Assembly (NCBI RefSeq): GCF_040681875.1
Contig: NZ_JBFAZP010000010.1
Location: 186,001-250,000, forward strand
Length of the DNA: 64,000 nucleotides
From: Longispora sp040681875
GTDB lineage: Bacteria; Actinomycetota; Actinomycetes; Mycobacteriales; Micromonosporaceae
Direction of reading: 5' to 3'
Positions 16,874-24,662 of this stretch are shown here, in pieces; positions within the stretch are counted from its first letter, which is position 1, and the number at the start of each line of letters is the position of its first letter. The notes beneath the pieces were generated by a model. The model did no database searches, was not told the DNA's origin, and was given only the letters and a program-made list of their open reading frames with translations. The position numbers and the translations under genes are program-made.

Positions 16874-17632
16874 ATGCGCTGGTCCAGCTTTGTCGCGGTG
16901 GGAGACAGCTTCACCGAGGGGATGGATGACGCCCTGCCCAGCGGGGCGTACCGGGGCTGGGCCGACCTCGTCGCCGCCCGCCTCGCCCAGGAGGGCCCCC
17001 TGCGCTACGCCAACCTGGCCGTGCGCGGCAAGAAGTTCGACGCCGTGGTCGACGAGCAGGTCCCGGCGACGCTGCGGATGCGCCCCGACCTGGTCAGCTT
17101 CGCGGCCGGCGGCAACGACGTGCTCCGCCGCAAGGTCGACCTGCCCACGTTGATCGAACGGTTCGACGAGATCGTCCGGATGCTGCGGGCCAGCGGGGCG
17201 GACGTGCTGCTGTTCCAGTTCGCCGACTTCGGGGCCCGGCTGCCCGGCAAGGCGCTGATGCGGGCCCGGACCCAGACCATGAACGAGGCGGTCCGGGCGG
17301 CGGCGAAGCGGCACGGGGCGCACATCGTCGACATGCACGGCGACCGGAGCCTGGACGACCCCCGGCTGTGGAGCATCGACCGGCTGCACCTCAACGCCGC
17401 CGGGCACCGCCGGGTCGCCGCCCACGCCCTCGAAGCCCTGGGGGTGCCGCCGGAGCCGGCCTGGCGCGCGGAGCTGCCCCCGGCGGTGCCGGCCCCGTGG
17501 CTGACCCGGCGGAAGGCCGACGCGCTGTGGGTGCGCGAGCATCTCGCGCCGTGGATCCAGCGCCGGCTGACGGGGCGGTCGTCCGGGGACGGGCGGCACG
17601 CCAAGCGGCCGGAGCTGCTGCCGTTCGACTAG
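16874..17632 (+). CDS. SGNH/GDSL hydrolase, cytoplasmic
   Basis: A 252-residue SGNH-fold esterase/lipase without a signal peptide. Block I is VAVGDSFTEGMDD with the catalytic Ser near residue 14, block III is FAAGGNDVL, and block V is DRLHLNAAGHRRVA with the catalytic Asp and His. It is divergent from proS, with 80 bases between the starts. The substrate is unknown; this group cleaves simple esters and acyl groups. Confidence 0.9.
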   Translation: MRWSSFVAVGDSFTEGMDDALPSGAYRGWADLVAARLAQEGPLRYANLAVRGKKFDAVVDEQVPATLRMRPDLVSFAAGGNDVLRRKVDLPTLIERFDEIVRMLRASGADVLLFQFADFGARLPGKALMRARTQTMNEAVRAAAKRHGAHIVDMHGDRSLDDPRLWSIDRLHLNAAGHRRVAAHALEALGVPPEPAWRAELPPAVPAPWLTRRKADALWVREHLAPWIQRRLTGRSSGDGRHAKRPELLPFD

Positions 17633-17672
17633 GCGGGCCGGGCGTGCGACTGGGCGGGCCGGGCGTGCGACC
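17631..17672. repeat. 21-bp tandem duplication
   Basis: Two copies of a 21-base unit (17631-17651 and 17652-17672, two mismatches) of the form GGGCGGGCCGGGCGTGCGAC, with a decayed third start after it. It lies between the SGNH hydrolase and the convergent gene at 17706. Probably slippage-derived. Confidence 0.7.
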
Positions 17673-17705
17673 GGGCGGACGGCCCGGGGTGTCGCGCCCC
17701 TTGCC

Positions 17706-18497
17706 TCAGGGCGTCACGATCAACGACTGCGCCACCCGCAACCCCAGTTCCACATTCCCCAGGTACGTCACCGGCGCCCGGTTCGCCGGCAGTCGACCGC
17801 TGCACAGCCGGGCGAACGTCTCCCAGCTCGTGTTCAGCACCACCGACGCGTGCCCCGTCGACGCCCGCGCCACCCCGAGCCCGTCGGGATCCACCGCGAT
17901 GTCCGTGTCGAACGACAACTGCCCGGTCACCTCCAGCCGGACCACCTGCCCCGGTTCGGCCCGCGCCTCCCTGGCCACCAGACGGGGCAGGGCGTGCAAC
18001 AGCTGCGACCGGACCACCCGGGCCGCCGGGGAGTCCAGGTTGCCGGGCCGGCCGACCGCCCGGCGCAGGTCCTGCTCGTGGGTCCAGCAGTCGTAGATCC
18101 GGGTGGCGACCGCGTGGTCCACCGGCGCGTCGAAGCCCCACGGGGTCGGGACCTCGTCCGCGCCGTCCTGGGCGGCGAGCTGGGCGGAGCGGCGGTCGTA
18201 CACCTCCTGGAACTCGGCCAGCAGGGTCGCCGGCGGCACGTCGCGGCGTTGCAGGACGTGCACCTCGGTCCACCGGTCGAAGTCCGTGCGCACGTGGTCC
18301 AGGTCCGGCAGGTCGTACTCCGGGCGGTCGCCCAGGACCCACTGTTCCGCGCCGACCAGGTGGGACACGATGTCGCGCACCGACCAGGCCGGGCACTCCG
18401 TTCTCCGGTCCCAGTCGGCCGGACTGAACTGGTGGGCGAGTTGCAGGGACGCGCCGTAGGTGTGGCGCCAGGCGTCGGCGTGCTTGGGGGAGGCCAT
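17706..18497 (-). CDS. Maleylpyruvate isomerase family mycothiol-dependent enzyme
   Basis: A 263-residue protein with the DinB-like four-helix N-terminal domain seen in mycothiol-dependent enzymes. The signature ECPAWSVRDIVSHLVGAEQW contains the first metal-ligand His (H46). Further ligands are likely in YDCWTHEQDLRRA. The C-terminal third (VVRLEVTGQLSFDTDIAVD) resembles the sterol-carrier-like domain of this family. I start at ATG 18497, with GGAGG eight bases upstream. Family members swap mycothiol in isomerase or transferase reactions; the substrate is not known. Confidence 0.82.
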   Translation of the reverse strand: MASPKHADAWRHTYGASLQLAHQFSPADWDRRTECPAWSVRDIVSHLVGAEQWVLGDRPEYDLPDLDHVRTDFDRWTEVHVLQRRDVPPATLLAEFQEVYDRRSAQLAAQDGADEVPTPWGFDAPVDHAVATRIYDCWTHEQDLRRAVGRPGNLDSPAARVVRSQLLHALPRLVAREARAEPGQVVRLEVTGQLSFDTDIAVDPDGLGVARASTGHASVVLNTSWETFARLCSGRLPANRAPVTYLGNVELGLRVAQSLIVTP

Positions 18498-18554
18498 GAC
18501 ATCAGCCTCCCTCCGTCCGCTTGTTCCGACAAGGGTTCCGGGCACACTTGCCGG

Positions 18555-19112
18555 ATGCACCGCACATGGGACACCTGGGGCGAGGTGATCGGGCCCGCGC
18601 TGGCCGCGCTGCCGCTCGCCGCGCTCGCCGCCTGGGCGCTGGCCGCGTGGCGGGGCAGCTGGCGCACCGCCCTGTGCGACGTGGCGATGGTCGTCGGCAC
18701 CGTGCCGTGGGTCTGGATGATCCTCAGCCCCAACGGGTCGGGTCGGTCGCTGTCACTGGTGCCGTTCACCGACCTGCCCGGTCAGATCTTCGGGGGTACG
18801 AGCCTGCTGGTCGAGCAGATCGGCGGCAACCTCCTCGTCTTCGCCGCGCTCGGGTTCTGCCTGCCGGTGCGCTGGGCCTGGTTCGGCCGGTGGTGGCGGC
18901 TCCTCCTGGTGGGCGCCGCGGCGTCGGTGACCGTGGAGGCGTTGCAGTACGCGCTGTCGATCGGGCGGCACTCCTCCGTAGACGACGTGCTCGTCAACGG
19001 GGTCGGCGCGCTGCTCGCCGGGCTCTGTTCGCGGAACTGGTGGCGGAGCAGGCGGGCGAACTTCGCGCGAGGTGGGTACCGTGGTCGCCCGTGGAGCGAA
19101 CATTCCAGGTAG
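18555..19112 (+). CDS. VanZ family membrane protein
   Basis: A 185-residue protein with about four to five membrane helices. The VanZ-like signature is clear in VEALQYALSIGRHSSVDDVLVNGVGALLAG, with the conserved E-x-x-Q, R, DD and N-x-x-G residues. VanZ proteins give low-level teicoplanin resistance in enterococci, but most homologues have unknown function. The 3' end overlaps the following Hsp90-like gene by 22 bases, so expression is probably linked. Confidence 0.85.
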   Translation: MHRTWDTWGEVIGPALAALPLAALAAWALAAWRGSWRTALCDVAMVVGTVPWVWMILSPNGSGRSLSLVPFTDLPGQIFGGTSLLVEQIGGNLLVFAALGFCLPVRWAWFGRWWRLLLVGAAASVTVEALQYALSIGRHSSVDDVLVNGVGALLAGLCSRNWWRSRRANFARGGYRGRPWSEHSR

Positions 19113-20851
19113 ACCTACGCGGTATCGTCGATTTGCTCAGTCATCACCTCTATTCGAGTCCCCGGGTGTACGTCCGGGAGCTGCTCCAGAACGCCGTCGA
19201 CGCGGTGACCGCGACCGGGGCGGAGTCGGCTGACATCGAGATCGGCACGGACGGGGCGCGGCTGACGATCTCCGACCCCGGCATCGGCCTGACCGAGGCC
19301 CAGGTGCACGAGCTGCTGGCCACCATCGGCCGTAGTTCCAAGCGGGACGAGCTGGGCTTCGCCCGGCACGAGTTCCTCGGCCAGTTCGGGATCGGGCTGT
19401 TGTCCGCGTTCCTGGTCGCCGACGAGGTGCGGGTGCTGACCCGGTGCGGGGACGCTCCCACTGTGGAGTGGCTCGGGCGCTCCGACGGTACGTACCAGGT
19501 GCGGGTCGTCGCCGAGTCCCGCCCGGAGCCCGGCACCACGGTGACCCTGGCCGCCCGCGCGGGCAGCGAGCAGTGGTTCGAGGCCCCCACGGTCCTGGAG
19601 CTCGCGAGGCTCTACGGCTCGATGCTGCCGTTCACGGTGCGGGTCAACGGGGAGCCCGTCTCCGGTGCCGGCCTGCCGTGGGCGGCGGAGGAGCCGGCGA
19701 TGCGCCGCGCCGACCTGGTCGGGTACGCCCAGGACGTCCTCGGCTTCACGCCCTTCGACGCGATCGAGTTGAAGGTGCCCGGCTCGGGCCTGACCGGGGT
19801 GGCCTACGTGTTGCCGTTCCCGGCGAACCTGGCCGACAAGGCCGGTCACCGGGTCTACCTGAAGCGGATGCTGCTCAGCGAGGCCGTCAAGGACCTGCTG
19901 CCCGCCTGGGGCTTCTTCGCCCGGTGCGTGATCGACGCGGGGGAGCTGCGGCCCACCGCCAGCCGGGAGGCGCTCTACCAGGACGGGCAGCTGGAGGAGA
20001 CCCGCGAGGCGCTCGGCGACCAGCTGCGCGGCTGGCTCGTCGGCCTCGCCCAGCGGGACCCCGACCGGCTCGGCGAGTTCCTCAACATCCACCACCTCGG
20101 CGTCAAGGCGCTCGCCCTGCACGACGACGAGATGCTCCGGCTGGTCGAGCAGTGGTGGCCGGTGGAGACCAACGTGGGCCGGATGACCCTCGCGGACTTC
20201 CGGGGCCGGTACGGGCTGGTGCGCTACACCGCCACCGCCGACGAGTTCCGCCAGCTCGCCGGTGTGGCCGCCGCGCAGGACATCGCCCTCGTCAACGGGG
20301 GGTACGTGTACGACGCCCAGCTCATCGAGCGCCTGCCCGCCCTCGAACCGGGCCTGCGGGTCGAACGCCTCGACCCGACGGACCTGGCCACCCGGTTCGA
20401 GTCGGTGGAGCCCGGGGTCGAGCTGTCGCTGCGCGCGTTCCTCGGCGCCGCCCAGCGCAGCATGGACAAGCTGGGCTGCGAGGTGGTGCTCCGGACGTTC
20501 GAGCCGGCGACCCTGCCCGCGCTGTACCTGCTGGACCGGTCCGCCGCGTTCGCGGCGGAGCTGCGCAACACCCGGGACAAGGCCGACGAGCTGTGGGCGG
20601 GGGTGCTCGCCGCGTTCGACAAGCCCGCCGACCAGCGGCCCCAGCTCGTGCTCAACCACCGCAACCCGCTGGTCCGCCGGATCGCGGGCCTCGGCGACTC
20701 CGAGCTGGTCGGCCTCTCGGTCGAGTCTCTGTACGGCCAGGCGCTGCTGCTCGGCTACCACCCGATCCGGCCGGCCGACGCCGCGCTGCTGAACCGTTCC
20801 TTCCTGGGGCTGCTGAACCAGGCCGTACCGACCGCTGAGGAGACCCCGTGA
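19091..20851 (+). CDS. Hsp90/HtpG-like ATPase (short)
   Basis: A 586-residue Hsp90-family protein, shorter than E. coli HtpG (624). The GHKL ATP site is intact: YVRELLQNAVDAV (Glu and Asn), ISDPGIGLTEAQVHELLATI and FLGQFGIGLLSAF. The middle segment around RMLLSEAVKDLLPAWGFFARC and ELRPTASREALYQD matches the Hsp90 client-binding/arginine region. The C-terminal dimer domain is divergent, and there is no MEEVD tail (it ends TAEETP). It starts at GTG 19091 inside vanZ, and its stop overlaps the start of the TPR gene by four bases (GTGA). Confidence 0.88.
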   Translation: MERTFQVDLRGIVDLLSHHLYSSPRVYVRELLQNAVDAVTATGAESADIEIGTDGARLTISDPGIGLTEAQVHELLATIGRSSKRDELGFARHEFLGQFGIGLLSAFLVADEVRVLTRCGDAPTVEWLGRSDGTYQVRVVAESRPEPGTTVTLAARAGSEQWFEAPTVLELARLYGSMLPFTVRVNGEPVSGAGLPWAAEEPAMRRADLVGYAQDVLGFTPFDAIELKVPGSGLTGVAYVLPFPANLADKAGHRVYLKRMLLSEAVKDLLPAWGFFARCVIDAGELRPTASREALYQDGQLEETREALGDQLRGWLVGLAQRDPDRLGEFLNIHHLGVKALALHDDEMLRLVEQWWPVETNVGRMTLADFRGRYGLVRYTATADEFRQLAGVAAAQDIALVNGGYVYDAQLIERLPALEPGLRVERLDPTDLATRFESVEPGVELSLRAFLGAAQRSMDKLGCEVVLRTFEPATLPALYLLDRSAAFAAELRNTRDKADELWAGVLAAFDKPADQRPQLVLNHRNPLVRRIAGLGDSELVGLSVESLYGQALLLGYHPIRPADAALLNRSFLGLLNQAVPTAEETP

Positions 20852-23457
20852 GTCCTACTGAGGCGCAGTTGCGCGACATGATCAGCGACGCGTGGTCGTT
20901 GCCGTACGGCACCGGGCAGATCGCCGCCGTCGAGGAGATCATCCGGCACGCGGACGCCCAGGGGCTCAAGGAGATCCAGTACGCGGCGCGGATCCTGGCC
21001 ACCGGGGCGTACGTCTACGGCGGCGAGCGGGTCAAGTCGTTCGTGCCGTTCGCGTGGTGTCTGGCGGCGCACGACCGGGGCGAGGGCGACGACGGCCTGA
21101 CCCACCAGCTGCTGTGGCACATGAAGGACATGGTGTCGGGGCTGACCCAGTTCCCGGAGGTGGAGCTGGAGCGCACCCGGGCCGTGCTCGCCGACATGGA
21201 ACGCCGCTACCGCGAGGCCAACACCAGCCTGCACCCCGTGCACCACTACCGCTGGGTCCTCGCCCACCACCTCGGGGACGAGGAGGCCGCCGCCGAGCAC
21301 TTCCGGCAGTGGCAGGCCAGCCCGCGCGGGGAGTTCTCCGACTGCGCCGGGTGCGACCCGACCGCGACGATGACCCATTTCAACCACATCGGCCGGTACG
21401 AGGAGTCCGTGGCGCTCGCCACCCCCGTGCTCGCCGGCACCCTGACCTGCCGGGAACAGCCCCAACAGATCCTCACCGGCCTCCTGGAGCCGTACGTGCG
21501 CACCGGCAGGCTGGAGGAGGCCCGCGACGCGCACCGCCGCGCGTACCGGGCGATCCAGTTCAACCGGTCCGACCTCGACTCGGTCGGCGACCACCTGGTG
21601 TTCTGCGCGCGCACCGGCAACGAGGCGCGCGGCCTGGAGATCCTCGAACGGCACCTGGGCTGGCTGGACGCCCCGGACACCCCGGCCGCCGACATGTGGT
21701 TCTGCGCGTCGGCCGGCCTGCTGCTCCGCCGGCTGGACGAGGCCGGGCACGGCGCGACCCCCGTCGGCCGGGCGGAGAAGACGGTCGCCGCGCTGCGCGT
21801 CGAACTGACCGACCGGGCGCTGGCCCTGGCGGCCCGGTTCGACGCCCGCAACGGCACCCCGGCCCAGGGCGACCGGGTCCGGGCCCGGCTGGCCGCGGAG
21901 CCGCTGGTCGAGCACCTGCCGTTGTCCGCGGTCACCCCGGCGCCGGCGGCGGTCCGGCCCGCCACCCCGGTGGAGGTGGAGCCCGGGTTGAGCCCCGAGG
22001 AACTGGTCGAGCGGGCCGAGGACACGTACGACCTGGGCCGGTCGGCGCAGCTGTGGGCCCGGTTCGACGAGGTGTGCCCCGAACCGGAGGGCGCCCTGCG
22101 GGCCCGCCGGGTCAACGCGCGCGGCGCCGAGCTGATCGACGCCGACCCCGAGGCGGGTACCGCCGCCTGGCAGGAGGCCGCCGAGCTGTTCGCGGCGGCC
22201 GGCGACGAGGTCCGGCACCGGTCCGTACTGGGCCGGCTCGCGCTGCACCGGGCCCGGTCCGGGGACGCGGCGGGGCAGATCCTGGAGTTGTCGGGCGGGG
22301 CGGAGTACATCACCCGGCACGGGACGAGCGAGCAGGCCTCCAACGCGCAGTGCCGGCTCGGGCTGGCCCTGCTGTTCGCCGGCCAGCCCGGGGAGGCCTC
22401 CGCCGCGTTCGCCCTCGCGCACGAACTGGCCGCCCCGCTGGGCAAGGACGAGCTGACGGCCGTCATCGCGCTGTACTGGTCGCAGACCGAGGCCAACCTG
22501 GGCACCGAGGAGGGCCTGCGGTCCGGGGTCGAGCACGCCGGCCGGGCCATCGCCCTGACCACCAGCCCCGAACCGCTCGCCGGGGCCCGCCTGATGCGCG
22601 GCAACATGCTGCTGCACCTCGGGGACCCCGACGGGGCCGTCGCCGACTTCCGGGCCGTCATGGCCGGCCTGCCGGGCACCCCGATGGCCGGGGCGGCCGG
22701 CATGGAACTGGCCAGCTGCTACCTGAACGCCGGGCGCCCCGACGAGGCCGCGCTGGCCGCCGAGGACGCGGAGCCGCTGCTGGCCCGGTCCGGGGACGTC
22801 GACGGGGCGGAGCGGGCCCGGTACATCCTGTCCAAGGCGTACGCGCAGATCGGGCAGGTCGACCAGGCGCTCGCGATCCTGGACGAGCTGATCGACAGCT
22901 GCCTGACCAGCGGGAACCTGGCCGGGGAGGCGCAGTTGCGGGAGGAGTCCGGGGAGCACCTGGACACCGTGGACCGGGACGCGGCGGCGGCGGAGAGCTT
23001 CGCGGGGGCCGCGGCGGCGTACCAGAAAATGGGTGCTGATCTGGATGAACTCCGGGCCCGGCGCCGGGCCGCGCTGTCCTGGCAGTGGGCCGGCGAACCG
23101 GACAAGGCGATCGAGGGGCTGTCCGCCGCCGACGCCGTGGCAGCGAAGGTGCCGACCGACGAGCCGCCGCAGATCTTCGAGCGCGCCATGCTCGGCTTCG
23201 ACGCGGCCCGGATCCTGGCGAACAACGACCGGCCCGCCGACGCCCTGGACCGGGTCACCCCGGTGGCCGAGGCGCTGGCCGGGATCGGGGCGGTCTACGA
23301 GGCGATCACCGCCGACACGATGCGCGGTCGGCTGCTGATCCGGGTGGGACGGCCGGCGGAGGCGGTGCCGGTGCTGGAGGAGGTGCTCAGCGTGCTGCCC
23401 GAGGAGGCGCCGCAGCGCGAGCACGTCCGGGAGCTGCTGGCGGAGGCCCGGGGGTAG
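20848..23457 (+). CDS. Large tetratricopeptide-repeat protein coupled to the Hsp90-like gene
   Basis: An 869-residue, mostly helical Ala/Leu/Glu-rich protein with no signal peptide or membrane segment. TPR-like helix pairs run almost throughout, clearest after residue 480, for example in YLNAGRPDEAALAAEDAEPL, YAQIGQVDQALAILDELID and GRPAEAVPVLEEVLSVL. A Pro-rich linker near residues 360-385 separates two TPR halves. It overlaps the Hsp90-like stop by four bases, so the two are made together. A cochaperone or client-selecting partner is my inference. No enzymatic motif is visible. Confidence 0.8.
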   Translation: MSPTEAQLRDMISDAWSLPYGTGQIAAVEEIIRHADAQGLKEIQYAARILATGAYVYGGERVKSFVPFAWCLAAHDRGEGDDGLTHQLLWHMKDMVSGLTQFPEVELERTRAVLADMERRYREANTSLHPVHHYRWVLAHHLGDEEAAAEHFRQWQASPRGEFSDCAGCDPTATMTHFNHIGRYEESVALATPVLAGTLTCREQPQQILTGLLEPYVRTGRLEEARDAHRRAYRAIQFNRSDLDSVGDHLVFCARTGNEARGLEILERHLGWLDAPDTPAADMWFCASAGLLLRRLDEAGHGATPVGRAEKTVAALRVELTDRALALAARFDARNGTPAQGDRVRARLAAEPLVEHLPLSAVTPAPAAVRPATPVEVEPGLSPEELVERAEDTYDLGRSAQLWARFDEVCPEPEGALRARRVNARGAELIDADPEAGTAAWQEAAELFAAAGDEVRHRSVLGRLALHRARSGDAAGQILELSGGAEYITRHGTSEQASNAQCRLGLALLFAGQPGEASAAFALAHELAAPLGKDELTAVIALYWSQTEANLGTEEGLRSGVEHAGRAIALTTSPEPLAGARLMRGNMLLHLGDPDGAVADFRAVMAGLPGTPMAGAAGMELASCYLNAGRPDEAALAAEDAEPLLARSGDVDGAERARYILSKAYAQIGQVDQALAILDELIDSCLTSGNLAGEAQLREESGEHLDTVDRDAAAAESFAGAAAAYQKMGADLDELRARRRAALSWQWAGEPDKAIEGLSAADAVAAKVPTDEPPQIFERAMLGFDAARILANNDRPADALDRVTPVAEALAGIGAVYEAITADTMRGRLLIRVGRPAEAVPVLEEVLSVLPEEAPQREHVRELLAEARG

Positions 23458-23491
23458 CCGCCGCCCCGGCCCGCTTCCCCGGGGCGTCGGG

Positions 23492-23522
23492 CCCGGCCCG
23501 CCCCTCGGAGTGGCGGGCCGGG
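23492..23522 (+). terminator. Terminator after the vanZ-Hsp90-TPR operon
   Basis: A perfect 11-bp stem (CCCGGCCCGCC and GGCGGGCCGGG) with a 9-base loop, 35 bases after the TPR stop. No U-tract. Confidence 0.6.
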
Positions 23523-23614
23523 CGCCGGATCGGGGGCTGGGCGAACACTCAGGGTGAGTCCCGGCGGCGGTGCAGGAGTTCCCGGGCTGGTTACCCGCGA
23601 GTTACCCTGTGCGG

Positions 23615-24193
23615 GTGACTGAACGCCTGGCGCTGCCCCGTCGCCGTACCCGCCGCGAAGAGATCCTGGAGATCGCGGTTGAGCTGTTCGCGACCCGGGG
23701 GTACCACGGCGTGTCGATGGACGACATCGGCGGCGCGGCCGGGGTGACCGGTCCGGCGCTGTACCACCACTTCGCCGGCAAGGAGGCCATGCTGGCCGCC
23801 GCGTTGACTCCGGTGAGTGAGCAACTCCTGGCCGGCGGCCGGGACAGGGTCGCCGAGGGGGGTACGCCGGAGGAGGCGCTCGCCGCGCTGATCGGCTTCC
23901 ACGTGGAGTTCGCGCTGGAGCACCCGGCCGTGATCGCCGTGCACCTGCACGAGCTGGACCGGCTGCCCCCGGAGCCGCGCCGGGAGATCCGCCGGCTCCA
24001 GCGGCTGTACGTCGAGGAGTGGGTCGCCGTGCTGATCAAGCTGCGGCCGGAGCTGGACCCGGCGGAGGCCCGGGTGCTCGCGCACGCGGCGTTCGGGTTG
24101 ATGAACTCGACGCCGTTCCTGGGCGGGGAGGTCGACCGCGAGCGGCGGTCGGTGCTGTTGCGGGCTTCGGCGTTGGCGGCGCTGCGGGGCTGA
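23615..24193 (+). CDS. TetR family regulator, probable regulator of acyl-CoA catabolism
   Basis: A 192-residue TetR protein from GTG 23615. The N-terminal HTH is REEILEIAVELFATRGYHGVSMDDI...GPALYHHFAGKEAML. The C-terminal ligand/dimer domain has a TetR_C-like stretch EHPAVIAVHLHELDRLPPEP. It lies next to the leucine/isovalerate degradation genes, and a matching operator precedes both halves of that locus (24624 and 30070). The effector is therefore probably a pathway acyl-CoA. I find no copy of that operator at its own start. The DNA target and effector are inferred. Confidence 0.88.
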   Translation: MTERLALPRRRTRREEILEIAVELFATRGYHGVSMDDIGGAAGVTGPALYHHFAGKEAMLAAALTPVSEQLLAGGRDRVAEGGTPEEALAALIGFHVEFALEHPAVIAVHLHELDRLPPEPRREIRRLQRLYVEEWVAVLIKLRPELDPAEARVLAHAAFGLMNSTPFLGGEVDRERRSVLLRASALAALRG

Positions 24194-24202
24194 GGCCGGG
24201 AG

Positions 24203-24219
24203 CCGGCCCGCCGGGCCGG
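24203..24219. terminator. Short bidirectional hairpin between tetR and the zinc-ribbon gene
   Basis: A perfect 7-bp stem (CCGGCCC and GGGCCGG, loop GCC), ten bases after the tetR stop and between convergent genes. Confidence 0.4.
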
Positions 24220-24273
24220 TGCCGCCAAGCTGGCCCCACCGCGCCCGGCTGAGTCACGCCGGGCCGAGCCGGC

Positions 24274-24585
24274 CTAGCCCCGCTTGTCCGGATCCCACGC
24301 CTGGACGGTCCGCTGCTCGGACGTGTCCGCGTCGTATCTCCGGTGCTGCTGCGGGATCGCCGGCCCGTCTTCCCCCGTGCTCAGCTGCTTCGGGTGCTTC
24401 CGGGCCGCCTTCCTCAGCCGGTCGAGATCCTTGGCATAGAGTGCGGTGTATCCGCATTCGAGACAGGCGAGACAGCGCAGGTCGACGACGTGCCGGACGG
24501 GCCAGCTGCCGCGGCCGATCGCGACGTCGCCGTAGAGTGGCGCGGATACCCGGGGGCCGCCGCACTCGGGGCAGGGCGAGATCAT
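24274..24585 (-). CDS. Small zinc-ribbon protein of unknown function
   Basis: A 103-residue protein. Two Cys pairs, CPECGG (residues 5-10) and CLACLECGYTALY (about 38-50), form a probable zinc ribbon, with a conserved-looking GYTALYAKD segment after it. The C-terminal half is charged and polar. It is convergent with tetR, and its start faces the biotin carboxylase gene 78 bases away. Function unknown. Confidence 0.75.
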   Translation of the reverse strand: MISPCPECGGPRVSAPLYGDVAIGRGSWPVRHVVDLRCLACLECGYTALYAKDLDRLRKAARKHPKQLSTGEDGPAIPQQHRRYDADTSEQRTVQAWDPDKRG

Positions 24586-24623
24586 GTCTTCGGGTATAGC
24601 AGGTCGGTAGACCGCTGAGATAA

Positions 24624-24639
24624 CCTAACGATCGTTCAG
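24624..24639. promoter_or_regulatory. Probable TetR operator upstream of the biotin carboxylase gene
   Basis: CCTAACGATCGTTCAG contains the perfect 10-base palindrome AACGATCGTT (24627-24636). It lies 24 bases before the biotin carboxylase start and in the divergent gap to the zinc-ribbon gene. The same 13-base core occurs at 30070-30082 before the carboxyltransferase gene. Confidence 0.75.
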
Positions 24640-24662
24640 TCTGTGGTTTTCGGAGGATAAAC

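Noticed and set aside
17850..18554. Long N-terminal extension of the VanZ gene
   Set aside because: It would run antisense through the mycothiol-enzyme gene and has Arg/Pro/Gly-rich shadow composition. The VanZ-like region begins at ATG 18555.
19091..20851. Hsp90-like gene as a histidine kinase or MutL relative (shared GHKL fold)
   Set aside because: The order and wording of the motifs, including the GQFGIGLLSAF lid and the ELRPTASREALYQD segment, match Hsp90 rather than kinases or MutL.
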